Part shown: positions 36,748 to 45,170 of the stretch, in pieces | Layout of the letters: each line of letters opens with the position of its first letter | How positions within the stretch are numbered: position 1 is the first letter of the stretch | From: Bradyrhizobium sp. CSA207 | Lineage (GTDB): Bacteria; Pseudomonadota; Alphaproteobacteria; Rhizobiales; Xanthobacteraceae | Assembly: GCF_029051685.1 (NCBI RefSeq) | Contig: NZ_JAACFT010000010.1 | Coordinates: forward strand, 169,254-233,253 | DNA length: 64,000 nucleotides | Direction: 5' to 3' | The notes under the pieces: model-generated | Told to the model about the DNA's origin: nothing | The model's input: only the letters and a program-made list of their open reading frames with translations | Databases searched by the model: none | Position numbers and translations under genes: made by a program

Positions 36748-36963
36748 TCAGCTATTCTGACGAACGAAGAATGGCATCAGCTTTTCAAAGATTTCCGTCC
36801 GAAAGCGATCAATCTCCCAGGTAAGCGCATCGCTAAACCCTGCGGCACACGCATGGATAGTCGCTCGGTCCGCAGTCACTTTGGTGGCCACGCCATTTAC
36901 GACCACCCAACCTGTCAGGATCTTTCCGTCCCATTCAACAGCGCGACCACAACCCACCGACAT
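36748..36963 (-). CDS. Small conserved hypothetical protein
   Basis: 71 residues from the ATG at 36963 with TGGAG upstream; a longer frame to 37005 is less likely. The core EWDGKILTGWVVVNGVATKVTADRATI and a helical C-terminus ending LTWEIDRFRTEIFEKLMPFF are typical of short proteins in Bradyrhizobium, of DUF1488-like size. Probable beta-then-helix fold, cytosolic, function unknown. Confidence 0.72.
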   Translation of the reverse strand: MSVGCGRAVEWDGKILTGWVVVNGVATKVTADRATIHACAAGFSDALTWEIDRFRTEIFEKLMPFFVRQNS

Positions 36964-37124
36964 GGCAACTCCAAACACAAATAACGGATTGGTCCTATTT
37001 CGCACCAGGCAGTTGTCTCACACCCCGCCGCCGTAGCTTGTTCGTTTGTGCTGCCGCTCATCATCCTCGTCTGTGATAAACTTGTGAGATTAGCGCAAAC
37101 TGAGGCACGAGCAGGCCACCACAA

Positions 37125-37439
37125 TCAACTCCTTCTAACTCTCTCGATGAATTCCAACGCGGCCGGGGCAACGTCATCGAACTCGACAAAGCAGCGGCGC
37201 AGCGCATCTGCAATCTCCACGGTCACGTCACGCGACCATCCCTCTGCCGTGTTGAAGACCACGATCCGCGCAGGATGCTTGTATTGGCCTTCCATTATCC
37301 GGCGCATCAGCGTCGCTCGACCCGTGTCGTCCTCGGAGGTTTCGCTCCAGGCGCGTCCGAGCCCATCTCCAAAATCCTCGAGCACAAGATAGACGTCACC
37401 TGGATCTGCATGGGGCACGATGGAGGGAGAACGAGGCAT
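37125..37439 (-). CDS. Conserved hypothetical protein
   Basis: 104 residues. The pattern DVYLVLEDFG-GLGRAWSETSEDDT, then LMRRIMEGQYKHPARIVVFNTAEGWSRDVTVEIADAL is one I recognise as a widespread short rhizobial protein without known function. Acidic and probably cytosolic, mixed alpha/beta. Its start is followed upstream by an AT-rich region (37450-37530) that probably carries its promoter. No operon partner. Confidence 0.75.
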   Translation of the reverse strand: MPRSPSIVPHADPGDVYLVLEDFGDGLGRAWSETSEDDTGRATLMRRIMEGQYKHPARIVVFNTAEGWSRDVTVEIADALRRCFVEFDDVAPAALEFIERVRRS

Positions 37440-38020
37440 GATCCCAAACCCTGAAATACCATTTAATTTTATTCTATATTAAACGCTATTAAATCGGAAA
37501 TTTCAATTGAATTTATGTCGTCCGCTGAGATTTCGATCGGTTGACACTGCCTATTGATCAACTGTTCGACTCCCAGTTTGGTGCAGGCGAGTATTTGGGT
37601 TGCTCAATGGGACGCTCGGTCGGTGCCAAATCGGTACGCCGCCAGCTGACCGCGCCCGCCGGTTATCTCGGTTGCCCTGCCCCCGCACGCGCGTCCTGTT
37701 GGCGCATGCCGCTGATGCGCCGAACCGCCGTTTGCATCGGCTGGCAATTTCGATCGCAATCTCCTCCCTTTGATTCTGGTCCAGTTATTTTATGCCTAAA
37801 TTATTTCCTCGCTCTTGGGATCGCCTAATGACGGGTAGCGACGAATGATTATCCGGCGTTGGGTGCGGAGGAACGGGCGAGGAAATCAAACGAATCTTGC
37901 GTCCGAGCAAGACGTTCCTGCGCGATCCAGGCCGGCCTTGAATTTAGTTTTGGCACGAACTATTATATAGCAAGTTCATAAGATTGCGCCTTCAACCCCA
38001 CGAGGCCCAGGAGATTTGAT
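37440..38020. other. Intergenic region upstream of the MarR gene
   Basis: AT-rich between 37450 and 37525 and again at 37940-37985. The 95-residue frame at 37541-37828 has no ribosome site and mixed character, so I reject it. The region marks the boundary between the accessory stretch and the catabolic island. Confidence 0.45.
37957..37977. promoter_or_regulatory. Inverted repeat, candidate MarR operator
   Basis: GAACT (37957-37961) and AGTTC (37973-37977) form a perfect 5-bp inverted repeat around an AT-only-rich 11-base centre, 44 bp before the MarR start. Position and form suit an autoregulatory MarR site. The arms are short, so chance is possible. Confidence 0.35.
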
Positions 38021-38536
38021 TTGGCACTCGCGAAGGAGTCCCCACCGGCTTCCAGCAAGAACGCGGCCGATGCGGAGGCCGCGTACCGGGCTCACACGCG
38101 GCTCTGGCTCCGCCTTCTGGCCTGCACGTCCCTGATCGAGGGGGAATTGCGGCGCCGATTTCGCGAGGAATACGACTTTACGATGCCGCGCTTCGACGTT
38201 CTCGCTCAGCTCGATCGGGAGCCAAGCGGATTGGTGCTGGGGGAACTGCCCAAACGGCTGATGGTCTCGGCAGGAAACCTGACGCCGATCGTCGATCGGC
38301 TGGTCGAGGATGGCTATATCACCCGTACGCCGTCGAACCTGGACCGGCGCGTACAGATTGTATGCATGACGGTCGAAGGCCGGAAGACCTTCAGGCGAAT
38401 GGCGAAGAGTCATGGCGCCTGGCTTGCCGAATTGCTGGCCGAATTCCCGGAGAACCGCCTCGAGGGCCTGGTCGGCACGCTCGATGACGTCAAGGGCGCC
38501 GTGAGGAATGCCCTGCAACATCGCGAACGGACGTGA
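38021..38536 (+). CDS. MarR-family transcriptional regulator
   Basis: 171 residues from a TTG at 38021 with AGGAG eight bases upstream. The winged-helix region runs from RFDVLAQLDREPSGLVLGELPKRL through the recognition helix VSAGNLTPIVDRLVEDGYI to the wing TPSNLDRRVQIVCMTVEG, as in MarR dimers. Such regulators often sense aromatic acids or their CoA esters. It converges with the end of the acyl-CoA ligase gene (3 bp apart), so it probably controls the island from the far side. Ligand unknown. Confidence 0.9.
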   Translation: MALAKESPPASSKNAADAEAAYRAHTRLWLRLLACTSLIEGELRRRFREEYDFTMPRFDVLAQLDREPSGLVLGELPKRLMVSAGNLTPIVDRLVEDGYITRTPSNLDRRVQIVCMTVEGRKTFRRMAKSHGAWLAELLAEFPENRLEGLVGTLDDVKGAVRNALQHRERT

Positions 38537-38539
38537 CGG

Positions 38540-40177
38540 TTAGCGCCGGACCCGGACGCCGGCGGCTTCGCGGTCCCAGGTCTCCGTCGTCACGCCGGCC
38601 TGTTGCAGCGCGCCCTTCCTGATCTTGCCGTTCTCCGTCAGCGGCATCTCGCTCACGAAGCGGACATAGCGCGGAATTGCGAAATACGCGATCCGGCCCT
38701 CGCAATGCCTGATGATGTCGGCGGGCTGGAGCGACTGCCCCTGCTTCAGCAGGAGCGCGGCCGCAACCTCATCCTCGCCGAATTCAGACGGCAGCGGATA
38801 GATAGCACACGCAGCGACGGCGGGATGCGAGAGGATGAGCTCCTCGACTTCCCAAGAGGACACATTCTCGCCGCGTCGGCGGATCGAATCCTTCATGCGA
38901 TCGATGAAGCGATAATGTCCGTCCGCATCCCTGACGACGCGATCGCCGGAGTGAAACCACAGATTCCGCCATGCCTCGACCGTCTTTTCCGGCAGGCCGA
39001 AATATCCCGTGGCGAATGCAAACGGCTCATTGGGGCGGAGCGCGAGTTCGCCCGCCTGTCCGTCAGGCAGCTCAGAATCGTCTTCATCGACGATCCGGGC
39101 CTCAAAGCCGTCGGCCAGATACCCCATGGTGCCCGGACGATCAGAGGGGACTGGGCCTGCGAACACGAAATTGGTCTCCGTCGATCCATAGCCATCAACG
39201 AGCGGCACGCCGAACCGCTCGAGAAACGGCCGGTGGACCTGCGGCGGCACGCCGCCACCCAAAGCGACGCGAACGCGATGCGCGGTATCCTCCTCCGTCC
39301 GAGCCTGTGCCAAGAGCATGGATGCCATGGCGCCAAGCAGGTAGCAGACGCTCGCATTGTGAGCTCGCGCGGCGGCCCAAAAGCCTGATGCGGAGAATTT
39401 CGGCTCCAGCACGTAAGTGCATCCATTCAGGACGGCCTGATAGAACGCGTTGAGGGCATTGGTGTGAAACAGGGGCAGGGTCGTGAACAGTATGTCTCCG
39501 TCCCGGATGCCGAGTGCCCGCGCAGAGCAGACGCCCCACCAGAACAGCTGCGCTTGCGGACAGCACACGCCCTTTGCCGGCCCGGTGGTGCCGGACGTGT
39601 AGAGGATGGCGACAGCATCACCCGGCCGCACGGCGCCAGCCGGCGCTCCGGACCCAAGAGCCGGCAACGGCACCGAGGCGATCCTTCGCGTCTCCGCGAC
39701 GGGGCCGATCGTCCATACAAGGGGCGGCAGATCGGCGTCCGCACCGACAGCCTCGATCGCAGCCAGAAACCCAGCCTCGGCAACGAGAAGCGCAGGGCGC
39801 GAGTTGCGGAAAATATGCGCGAGCTGGCCCCCGCGCAGCGCCGTGTTGATCGGCACCGCGATGGCCCCGAGCCAGGCGCAGCCGAGATAGATCTGAAGAA
39901 ACTCCGGCCGGTTCGAGCACATCAACGCCACCCGGTCTCCCGGTTTGATGCCGGCCTCGATCAATTTCTGCGCTGATGCCGCCGCGATCGCCGCCGTCTG
40001 TGCATAGGTCCAGCGGGTCTGCCCGGCGACCAGCAGGACGCGATCGCCATAGTGCTCCGCCTGCCGCGTTAGGATGGTCGAGAGCACCCGGTCAGAAGGC
40101 GGAAACAGTTCGACCACGCGCGCCCAGTCGGGCACCGCCTGCTGCTGTCCGGCTTGCCCAACGGTCTTGTCCTGCAT
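38540..40177 (-). CDS. AMP-forming acyl-CoA synthetase/ligase
   Basis: 545 residues, full length. ANL-superfamily motifs are complete: phosphate loop LYTSGTTGPAKG (about residue 192), aromatic-type GYGSTET, WFHSGDRVVRD, the hinge region RMKDSIRRRGENVSSWEVE, and the C-terminal catalytic Lys in LTENGKIRKG. It activates a carboxylic acid with ATP and CoA in the cytosol. General resemblance is to CaiC-like ligases. It is last in the seven-gene leftward operon, 42 bp after the binding protein. The acid is unknown, but thiolase-like and SDR partners suggest a medium or cyclic acid. Confidence 0.9.
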   Translation of the reverse strand: MQDKTVGQAGQQQAVPDWARVVELFPPSDRVLSTILTRQAEHYGDRVLLVAGQTRWTYAQTAAIAAASAQKLIEAGIKPGDRVALMCSNRPEFLQIYLGCAWLGAIAVPINTALRGGQLAHIFRNSRPALLVAEAGFLAAIEAVGADADLPPLVWTIGPVAETRRIASVPLPALGSGAPAGAVRPGDAVAILYTSGTTGPAKGVCCPQAQLFWWGVCSARALGIRDGDILFTTLPLFHTNALNAFYQAVLNGCTYVLEPKFSASGFWAAARAHNASVCYLLGAMASMLLAQARTEEDTAHRVRVALGGGVPPQVHRPFLERFGVPLVDGYGSTETNFVFAGPVPSDRPGTMGYLADGFEARIVDEDDSELPDGQAGELALRPNEPFAFATGYFGLPEKTVEAWRNLWFHSGDRVVRDADGHYRFIDRMKDSIRRRGENVSSWEVEELILSHPAVAACAIYPLPSEFGEDEVAAALLLKQGQSLQPADIIRHCEGRIAYFAIPRYVRFVSEMPLTENGKIRKGALQQAGVTTETWDREAAGVRVRR

Positions 40178-40219
40178 TCACTGCTCCGTCAAATCCGGTT
40201 CGACCAGGCACGCTAGCCA

Positions 40220-41377
40220 TCAAGGCAAGAGCTTGTACTTCCCGTCCTCGATCTGAACGAGGACGCGCGAGCGATCATCAACGCCGTGCCGATCCGCCGG
40301 CGTGAAGTTGTAGACCCCTTGTGTCCCCACGACCTCCTTGGTGGCGAACAACGCCTGGCGCAGCGCACTGCGGAATTCCGGCGAGCCCGGCTTGGCACCG
40401 CCTGCCATCGCGCGTTTGGCGGCATCGACAAAGACCATCCAGCCATCGAAGGAGTAGGAGGAGAACGAGTCGGTCGGCATCTCGCCGTTCGCCTTCTCGT
40501 AGGCCGTCCGATAGGCCAACGAGACCTTCTGAATCGGATTGCTCGCCGGAAGCTGTTCGGCCGCGATCACCGGCCCGGTGGGGCAGATGATGCCATTGGC
40601 GGTCTTGCCGGCGAGGCGCAGGAAATCGGCGCTGATCATTCCGTTGTTGCCGTAGAGCGGCCCCTTGTACCCGCGCTCGGACAAGGCAATGGCGGGCAGC
40701 GCACCCGGCGTTCCTGTGCCACCGAGCATGATGGCATCGGGACGCGCCGCAAGCGCGCGCAGCACCTGCGCGGTCACCGACGAATCGGATCTGGCGTAGC
40801 GCTCGTTGGCGATGACCTTGATGTCCGCCGCCTTGGCGCTCTGCGACAGCGAATCGTACAAGAGATCGCCGAGCGCATCCGAGAATCCGATGAAGGCGAC
40901 CGTCTTCAATCCGTGCGCCTTCATATGGTCGACGATGCCCTGGACCAGGAGCGACATCGGCTGCGGCGTCTGCACGACCCAGGGTCCGCCCTCGCCGGCC
41001 GGAACGGATGCGATCGGAGAGACCGCGATCATGGGCACCTTCATCTCGATCGCGGCGGTCGCCATCGCCAGCGTCTGCGGCGCGCCCGACGTACCCATCA
41101 GGATATCGACCTTCTCCTGCTCGACGAGCTTGCGCGCATTGCGCGCCGAAGCGGTGGCATCAGAGGCGTCGTCGAGCTGGATGACGCGCACCTTCTCGCC
41201 GCCGATCTCGCCGACATAGGTCTCTCCCGCGGCAATCCCCTTCGCGTTCGGAATGCCGATCGAGGATACCGGCCCACTGAGACCGGTGACGAAGCCGACA
41301 AGGATATCGGCTTGTGCGGCCCGAGGAACGGCCAAAATCAGCAGCGTGGAGCCGAGCAGTGATTTCATCGAGATCAT
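40220..41377 (-). CDS. Periplasmic binding protein of a branched-chain-type (HAAT) ABC transporter, copy 1
   Basis: 385 residues from the ATG at 41377. Sec signal MISMKSLLGSTLLILAVPRAAQA, then the type I periplasmic fold: DILVGFVTGLSGPVSSIGIPNAKGI, RVIQLDDASDATASARNARKL, MIAVSPIA, and a C-terminal TQGVYNFTPADRHGVDDRS. It is a clear paralogue of the protein at 46574 (shared GFVT.LSG..SSIGIP, NARKLVE, NERYAR.D.SVTAQ). It lies in the enzyme operon, separate from the permease genes, and probably feeds the same LivHMGF complex with a related ligand. Confidence 0.92.
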   Translation of the reverse strand: MISMKSLLGSTLLILAVPRAAQADILVGFVTGLSGPVSSIGIPNAKGIAAGETYVGEIGGEKVRVIQLDDASDATASARNARKLVEQEKVDILMGTSGAPQTLAMATAAIEMKVPMIAVSPIASVPAGEGGPWVVQTPQPMSLLVQGIVDHMKAHGLKTVAFIGFSDALGDLLYDSLSQSAKAADIKVIANERYARSDSSVTAQVLRALAARPDAIMLGGTGTPGALPAIALSERGYKGPLYGNNGMISADFLRLAGKTANGIICPTGPVIAAEQLPASNPIQKVSLAYRTAYEKANGEMPTDSFSSYSFDGWMVFVDAAKRAMAGGAKPGSPEFRSALRQALFATKEVVGTQGVYNFTPADRHGVDDRSRVLVQIEDGKYKLLP

Positions 41378-41435
41378 GGCACCTGTCTTTCGTGGTTCGT
41401 GTCGGTCAATGCCGGGCAAGCGCCATACGCGTGTT

Positions 41436-42233
41436 TCAGGTCGAGGAGACCAGCGCGATCACGCGCAGCGGGCTGCCGGAACCGTTCTGGATTTTCAGCG
41501 GGGAGGCAATGATGACGGCGCCGGTGGCGGGAAGCTGATCCAGGTTGCAAAGGCACTGCAGGCCATAGCGGCCCGCGCCGTGGAGGAAGTGATGCGCGGG
41601 ATAAGGCGGCTCGAAATGTCCGGCCTGTCCCGCATCCGTGCCGATGGTCTCGGTGCCAAAGCCGATGATGCCGCGCTCCTCCACCAGCCACTTCATGACG
41701 GCCGCGTCGGGACCCGGCGTATGCGCGCCGTCGTCCCTGAGACTGGAATAGTCGCGCCAGCCCTTCTTGGACCAGTCGGTCCGCAGCAGAACCCAGTGGC
41801 GCGAAGGAATTCGCCCGTGCCGTGTTTCCCATGCTTCGACGATCGGCATGGTGAGCAGGAAGTCCGGATCCTGCGCCGCCTGCGCGGAGCAGTCGATGAC
41901 ACAGGCCGGCGCGATCATGTCCTTGGGCGGCATGGTATCGACCGCGTTGTTGGCAAGGTCCTTGCCGGTGAACCAGTGGATCGGCGCGTCGAAATGCGTG
42001 CCGGTGTGCTCGCCGAAGGTCACGTTGTTCCAGTACCAGGCTGGGCCGCGCGCGTCATAGCGCGAGATCTCCTGGATGCGCACCGGTGCCGCCTGGCCGA
42101 ATTCGGGCGGCAGCACGATTACGGGAAAGTCGGGACTGAGCGTGAAGCTCAGGTCGATGACGCGCACCGCGTCCGAAGCGATCGCACCCGCCAGTTCCAG
42201 GAGAGCCTTGCCTTGCAGAGCCTTGCCTTGCAT
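41436..42233 (-). CDS. Cyclase-family metal-dependent hydrolase (kynurenine-formamidase-like)
   Basis: 265 residues from the ATG at 42233 with GGAGG eight bases upstream. The signature HTGTHFDAPIHW (His-x-Gly-Thr-His-x-Asp) binds two divalent metals. DLSFTLSPDFPV, LLRTDWSK and the late GTETIGTDAG and PAHHFLHGAG are also family-typical. Members hydrolyse arylformamides, cyclic imides or lactones. Within the island it could open a ring or lactone before or after CoA activation. The first eleven residues contain a small tandem duplication (QGKAL twice). Substrate unknown. Confidence 0.88.
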   Translation of the reverse strand: MQGKALQGKALLELAGAIASDAVRVIDLSFTLSPDFPVIVLPPEFGQAAPVRIQEISRYDARGPAWYWNNVTFGEHTGTHFDAPIHWFTGKDLANNAVDTMPPKDMIAPACVIDCSAQAAQDPDFLLTMPIVEAWETRHGRIPSRHWVLLRTDWSKKGWRDYSSLRDDGAHTPGPDAAVMKWLVEERGIIGFGTETIGTDAGQAGHFEPPYPAHHFLHGAGRYGLQCLCNLDQLPATGAVIIASPLKIQNGSGSPLRVIALVSST

Positions 42234-42267
42234 TGTCGCGTCCTCCAGCTTGATCGAAATGAGCAAC

Positions 42268-43509
42268 TTAGCGGTCGAGCTCGCGCTCGAGCGCTTTCGG
42301 ATTGGCCGCAAGGCGCTGCCGGATCTCCTCGGCGACGTCTCCGACATACATCTCTTCGAGTCCGCCTTTGAGCCCGGATACGACCGCCTGCCCGATTGCA
42401 CGCGGCGCCACCTTCGGCGGCGGCACGGTCTGAAACCACTCGGTATCGACGGGGCCGGTGAAGACGTTCATCATCTTGATGCCGCCGGGCCGAAGTTCGG
42501 CACGAAGACAGTGCGAGAGCGACAGGCAGGCGGCCTGCGAGGCCGAGTAGGCACCGAAAGCGGGCCAATTGGCCAGCGCATAGACCGAGAGGATGTTGAC
42601 CCAGGCGACGCTGTTGTTGATGCCGTCTGCTCCGCGCATCCGCATGATCGGCCCGAAGGCCTGCGCGAGATTGATGAAGCCGAGATAAGCCTGGTCGACC
42701 TCGTCGCGCGCGATGCTCGTGCCTTCGCGATCCAATAGACCGCCCGGCCTGACATACTCCGTCGTGTTCACGAGGATGTCGACCTTGCCGCCGATGTCTG
42801 CGGCGAGGTTTCTGGTCGACTTTTCATCGGCAGCGTCGAGCGATACGAGCTCGATCCCGTCCTGCCCCTGCAAGAGCTTCTCGCCGGCAAACGGCCGCCA
42901 TGGCTCTGCGATACCGACGAACACCGTCTTGGCGCCGGCGACCTTGAGCGCCAAGGCAGCCTCCCGGCCGATTGCGCTGCGGCCGTTGGTCACGAGCACC
43001 CGTCGAAACCTGGGATCGGCGGTCATTTCACGCCACTGCTTGTCGTCTGCCATGTTGGGGGTCTCCCCTTCGGGTCGGGCAAAGGTCACCGCCTGGCCGC
43101 TCTTGTCGAGCTGGAACGACATTCGGACGGGAGCGCCCTCGACACAGTCGCCGTGGAGATGCGCCACGATGGTCGGGCCGCAATCCATCTTGACGAGCCC
43201 GATGCGCCAAGGCGCCCGCTCGCGGAAATAGACATCGCTCGGCACGTGCGCCGTGGTCTCGGCCAGCAGCAGGCCGCGAGGAGGCGCATCGACGAAAGCG
43301 AGCGCGTCCGACAGGCAACAAGGGCACGCCTCTCGCGCCGGATAGGTGAAGGCGCCACAGCCTTCACAGCGCTGAAGCATGAAGCGCCCTTCGGCAGCCG
43401 CGCGCGTGAAGCCGTGCGACGTCCTGCTGCGCGCTCGCGGCGGCGACGTCGGCAGGCGCGTCCGCAGCAGCGGATTCTTGCGCCGTGGCGGTTCAATCGG
43501 ATCGATCAT
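42268..43509 (-). CDS. DUF35 OB-fold/zinc-ribbon domain fused to a short-chain dehydrogenase domain
   Basis: 413 residues. The N-terminal half has a zinc ribbon (C48-x2-C51 and C62-x2-C65) and an OB-fold (RGLLLAETTAHVP to MSFQLD), as in DUF35 partners of thiolase-like enzymes. Residues about 168-400 are an SDR: cofactor loop TNGRSAIG, DILVNTTEYV, S308, Y321 and, where the catalytic Lys belongs, Q325 (YSASQ). It overlaps the thiolase-like gene by 4 bp. DUF35 would pair with that protein and present CoA substrate. The SDR may be altered or inactive because of the Lys-to-Gln change. The fusion is unusual. Confidence 0.88.
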   Translation of the reverse strand: MIDPIEPPRRKNPLLRTRLPTSPPRARSRTSHGFTRAAAEGRFMLQRCEGCGAFTYPAREACPCCLSDALAFVDAPPRGLLLAETTAHVPSDVYFRERAPWRIGLVKMDCGPTIVAHLHGDCVEGAPVRMSFQLDKSGQAVTFARPEGETPNMADDKQWREMTADPRFRRVLVTNGRSAIGREAALALKVAGAKTVFVGIAEPWRPFAGEKLLQGQDGIELVSLDAADEKSTRNLAADIGGKVDILVNTTEYVRPGGLLDREGTSIARDEVDQAYLGFINLAQAFGPIMRMRGADGINNSVAWVNILSVYALANWPAFGAYSASQAACLSLSHCLRAELRPGGIKMMNVFTGPVDTEWFQTVPPPKVAPRAIGQAVVSGLKGGLEEMYVGDVAEEIRQRLAANPKALERELDR

Positions 43510-44684
43510 CGCGAAGTCCCGGCAAAGATCGCGGCGCCGGACGCAAGACCGCGATCATAGTTGATCATACCGAAGCCGGAGGCCAGGCAGAGATCTGCAT
43601 CCCTGACCTGCGTCGGCCCTGCGGTTCCCAAGACCTGGCGCAGCCCTTCGACGAGACCCAGATAGGCGCCGGCTGCACCGGCCTGACCGACCGAGAGTTG
43701 TCCGCCCGACGTGTTGTGCGGAAAGTCGCCGTCGATGGTGAGATCGTGCTGACGCACGAACTCGGCCCCCTCCCCTTTGCCGCAGAAGCCGAGATCCTCG
43801 AACTGCATCATCGTGATGACGGGATAGTCGTCATAGGTCTGGACGATATCGAGATCGTCCGGCTTTACGCCCGCCATCGCGTAGAGCTCGCCGATATCCA
43901 TCGCCCAGCCGCCCCGCACCTGCATCGGATCGTCGGCGAAAGCGTTGTGCCGCTCGATGGTCGACAGCAGTCTTGCGGCCGGCAATCCAAGCGATGCCGC
44001 GGTTTCATCCCGCATCACGAGGAAGGCCTCGGCGCCGGCGCAGGGCATGACGCAATCAAAGAGATGAATGGGATCTGAAATCGGACGCGCTGCCAGATAC
44101 TGCTCGATCGACAATGGCGTCTTCATCAGCGCGTGCGGATTGCGCAAGGCATTGGCGCGTTGGGCCACCGCAATCCTGCCGACGTCCGCGCGCGTGACGC
44201 CGAAAGCCCGCATGTAGTTGCGCGCGATCAGTGCGAAGCTCGAATTGGCACCGCCCGCACCGTAGGGATAGACCGCATCCTGGTTGAAGCGGGAGAAATT
44301 CTCGAGCGTCAAGCGGAAGGAATCGACATGGTTGGTGTCGCCTGCGACGCAGGCGACGATGTCGGCATCGCGCGCCTGGACCGCCCGTGCCGCCTTGCGC
44401 AACGCGGCGATGGCGCTGGCGCCACCGAGCGGGATTGTATCCAGCCATCGCACGCAAAGACCGAAATGCTGCGTCAGACCGATCCCGCTGTCAGGCCCCA
44501 AGGTGAAGCTGGACACGCAGAGACCATCGATGTCGGAAACCTTGATCCCGGCTTGCGCAACGAGCGCGCTCAACGCGCGACCGATCCACCACTGCGCGCT
44601 ATCGATGGAGTAGCGCACATAGGGTATCGTGACGGGAGCCGCCATCACGATGCCGTCATAGGGTGTACGCAGCGAAGTCGTCAA
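43506..44684 (-). CDS. Thiolase-like protein (SCP-x/Ltp2 group), catalytic Cys not present
   Basis: 392 residues with the two-half thiolase fold. The nucleophile segment reads TIPLGGASAIAAL with Gly88-Ala89 in place of Cys. The C-terminal motif is HNTSGGQLSVGQAGAAG, where GHP is replaced by GQA. TYDDYPVI (Tyr284, Tyr287) lies between. These changes resemble Ltp2/BbsB-type partners of DUF35 proteins, some of which are retro-aldolases for branched acyl-CoA side chains rather than thiolases. The DUF35-SDR gene follows with a 4-bp overlap. I infer C-C bond cleavage of a beta-hydroxy acyl-CoA; substrate unknown. Confidence 0.88.
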   Translation of the reverse strand: MTTSLRTPYDGIVMAAPVTIPYVRYSIDSAQWWIGRALSALVAQAGIKVSDIDGLCVSSFTLGPDSGIGLTQHFGLCVRWLDTIPLGGASAIAALRKAARAVQARDADIVACVAGDTNHVDSFRLTLENFSRFNQDAVYPYGAGGANSSFALIARNYMRAFGVTRADVGRIAVAQRANALRNPHALMKTPLSIEQYLAARPISDPIHLFDCVMPCAGAEAFLVMRDETAASLGLPAARLLSTIERHNAFADDPMQVRGGWAMDIGELYAMAGVKPDDLDIVQTYDDYPVITMMQFEDLGFCGKGEGAEFVRQHDLTIDGDFPHNTSGGQLSVGQAGAAGAYLGLVEGLRQVLGTAGPTQVRDADLCLASGFGMINYDRGLASGAAIFAGTSR

Positions 44685-44709
44685 CGCTCGCCCGCCATGT
44701 CCATCCGCC

Positions 44710-45138
44710 TCAGATCACCGTCAACTTCACGTCGATATTGCCGCGAGTCGCGTTTGAATAGGGGCAGCGCTCGTGCGCGCCGGCAACGATGGCTTCCGCG
44801 ACCGGCCTCTCGACGCCGGGCAGACTGACCTTCAGTTCGACGGCCAACGCATATCCGACGGGCACGGGTCCCATCGCCACCCTCGCGGTCACCGAAGGCT
44901 CGGCAGCCGGCACCACCTTCCTGGTTCGCGCCACGAGCTTGACCGCACCGAGAAAGCACGCGGCGTAGCCGGCCGCAAAGAGCTGCTCCGGGTTGGTGCC
45001 CTCGCCCCCGGGGCCGCCCAGCGATTTCGGCAGCGACAGCGACACCGACAACAGCCCGTCCGCGCTCGCGGCCTTACCATCCCGGCCTCCCGTAGCCGTG
45101 ACTTCGGTTTCGTACAGGATCTTCTCAGGCGTCATCAT
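44710..45138 (-). CDS. Ohr/OsmC-family organic hydroperoxide resistance protein
   Basis: 142 residues from the ATG at 45138 (GGAGAAA upstream); a much longer frame to 45516 is a shadow of the racemase-like gene. The paired active-site cysteines are C61 in GYAACFLGA and C125 in ERCPYSNATRG, and the GTNPEQLFAAGYAACF start of the helix is classical. Ohr reduces organic hydroperoxides through a disulphide, recycled by lipoylated proteins. Inside a degradation operon it may detoxify peroxides of lipid-like substrates. The usual OhrR neighbour is not seen; a MarR-family gene lies at the other end of the operon. Confidence 0.93.
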   Translation of the reverse strand: MMTPEKILYETEVTATGGRDGKAASADGLLSVSLSLPKSLGGPGGEGTNPEQLFAAGYAACFLGAVKLVARTRKVVPAAEPSVTARVAMGPVPVGYALAVELKVSLPGVERPVAEAIVAGAHERCPYSNATRGNIDVKLTVI

Positions 45139-45170
45139 CGCGTTTTCTCCAAAGACCAGTGCATGCGGCG

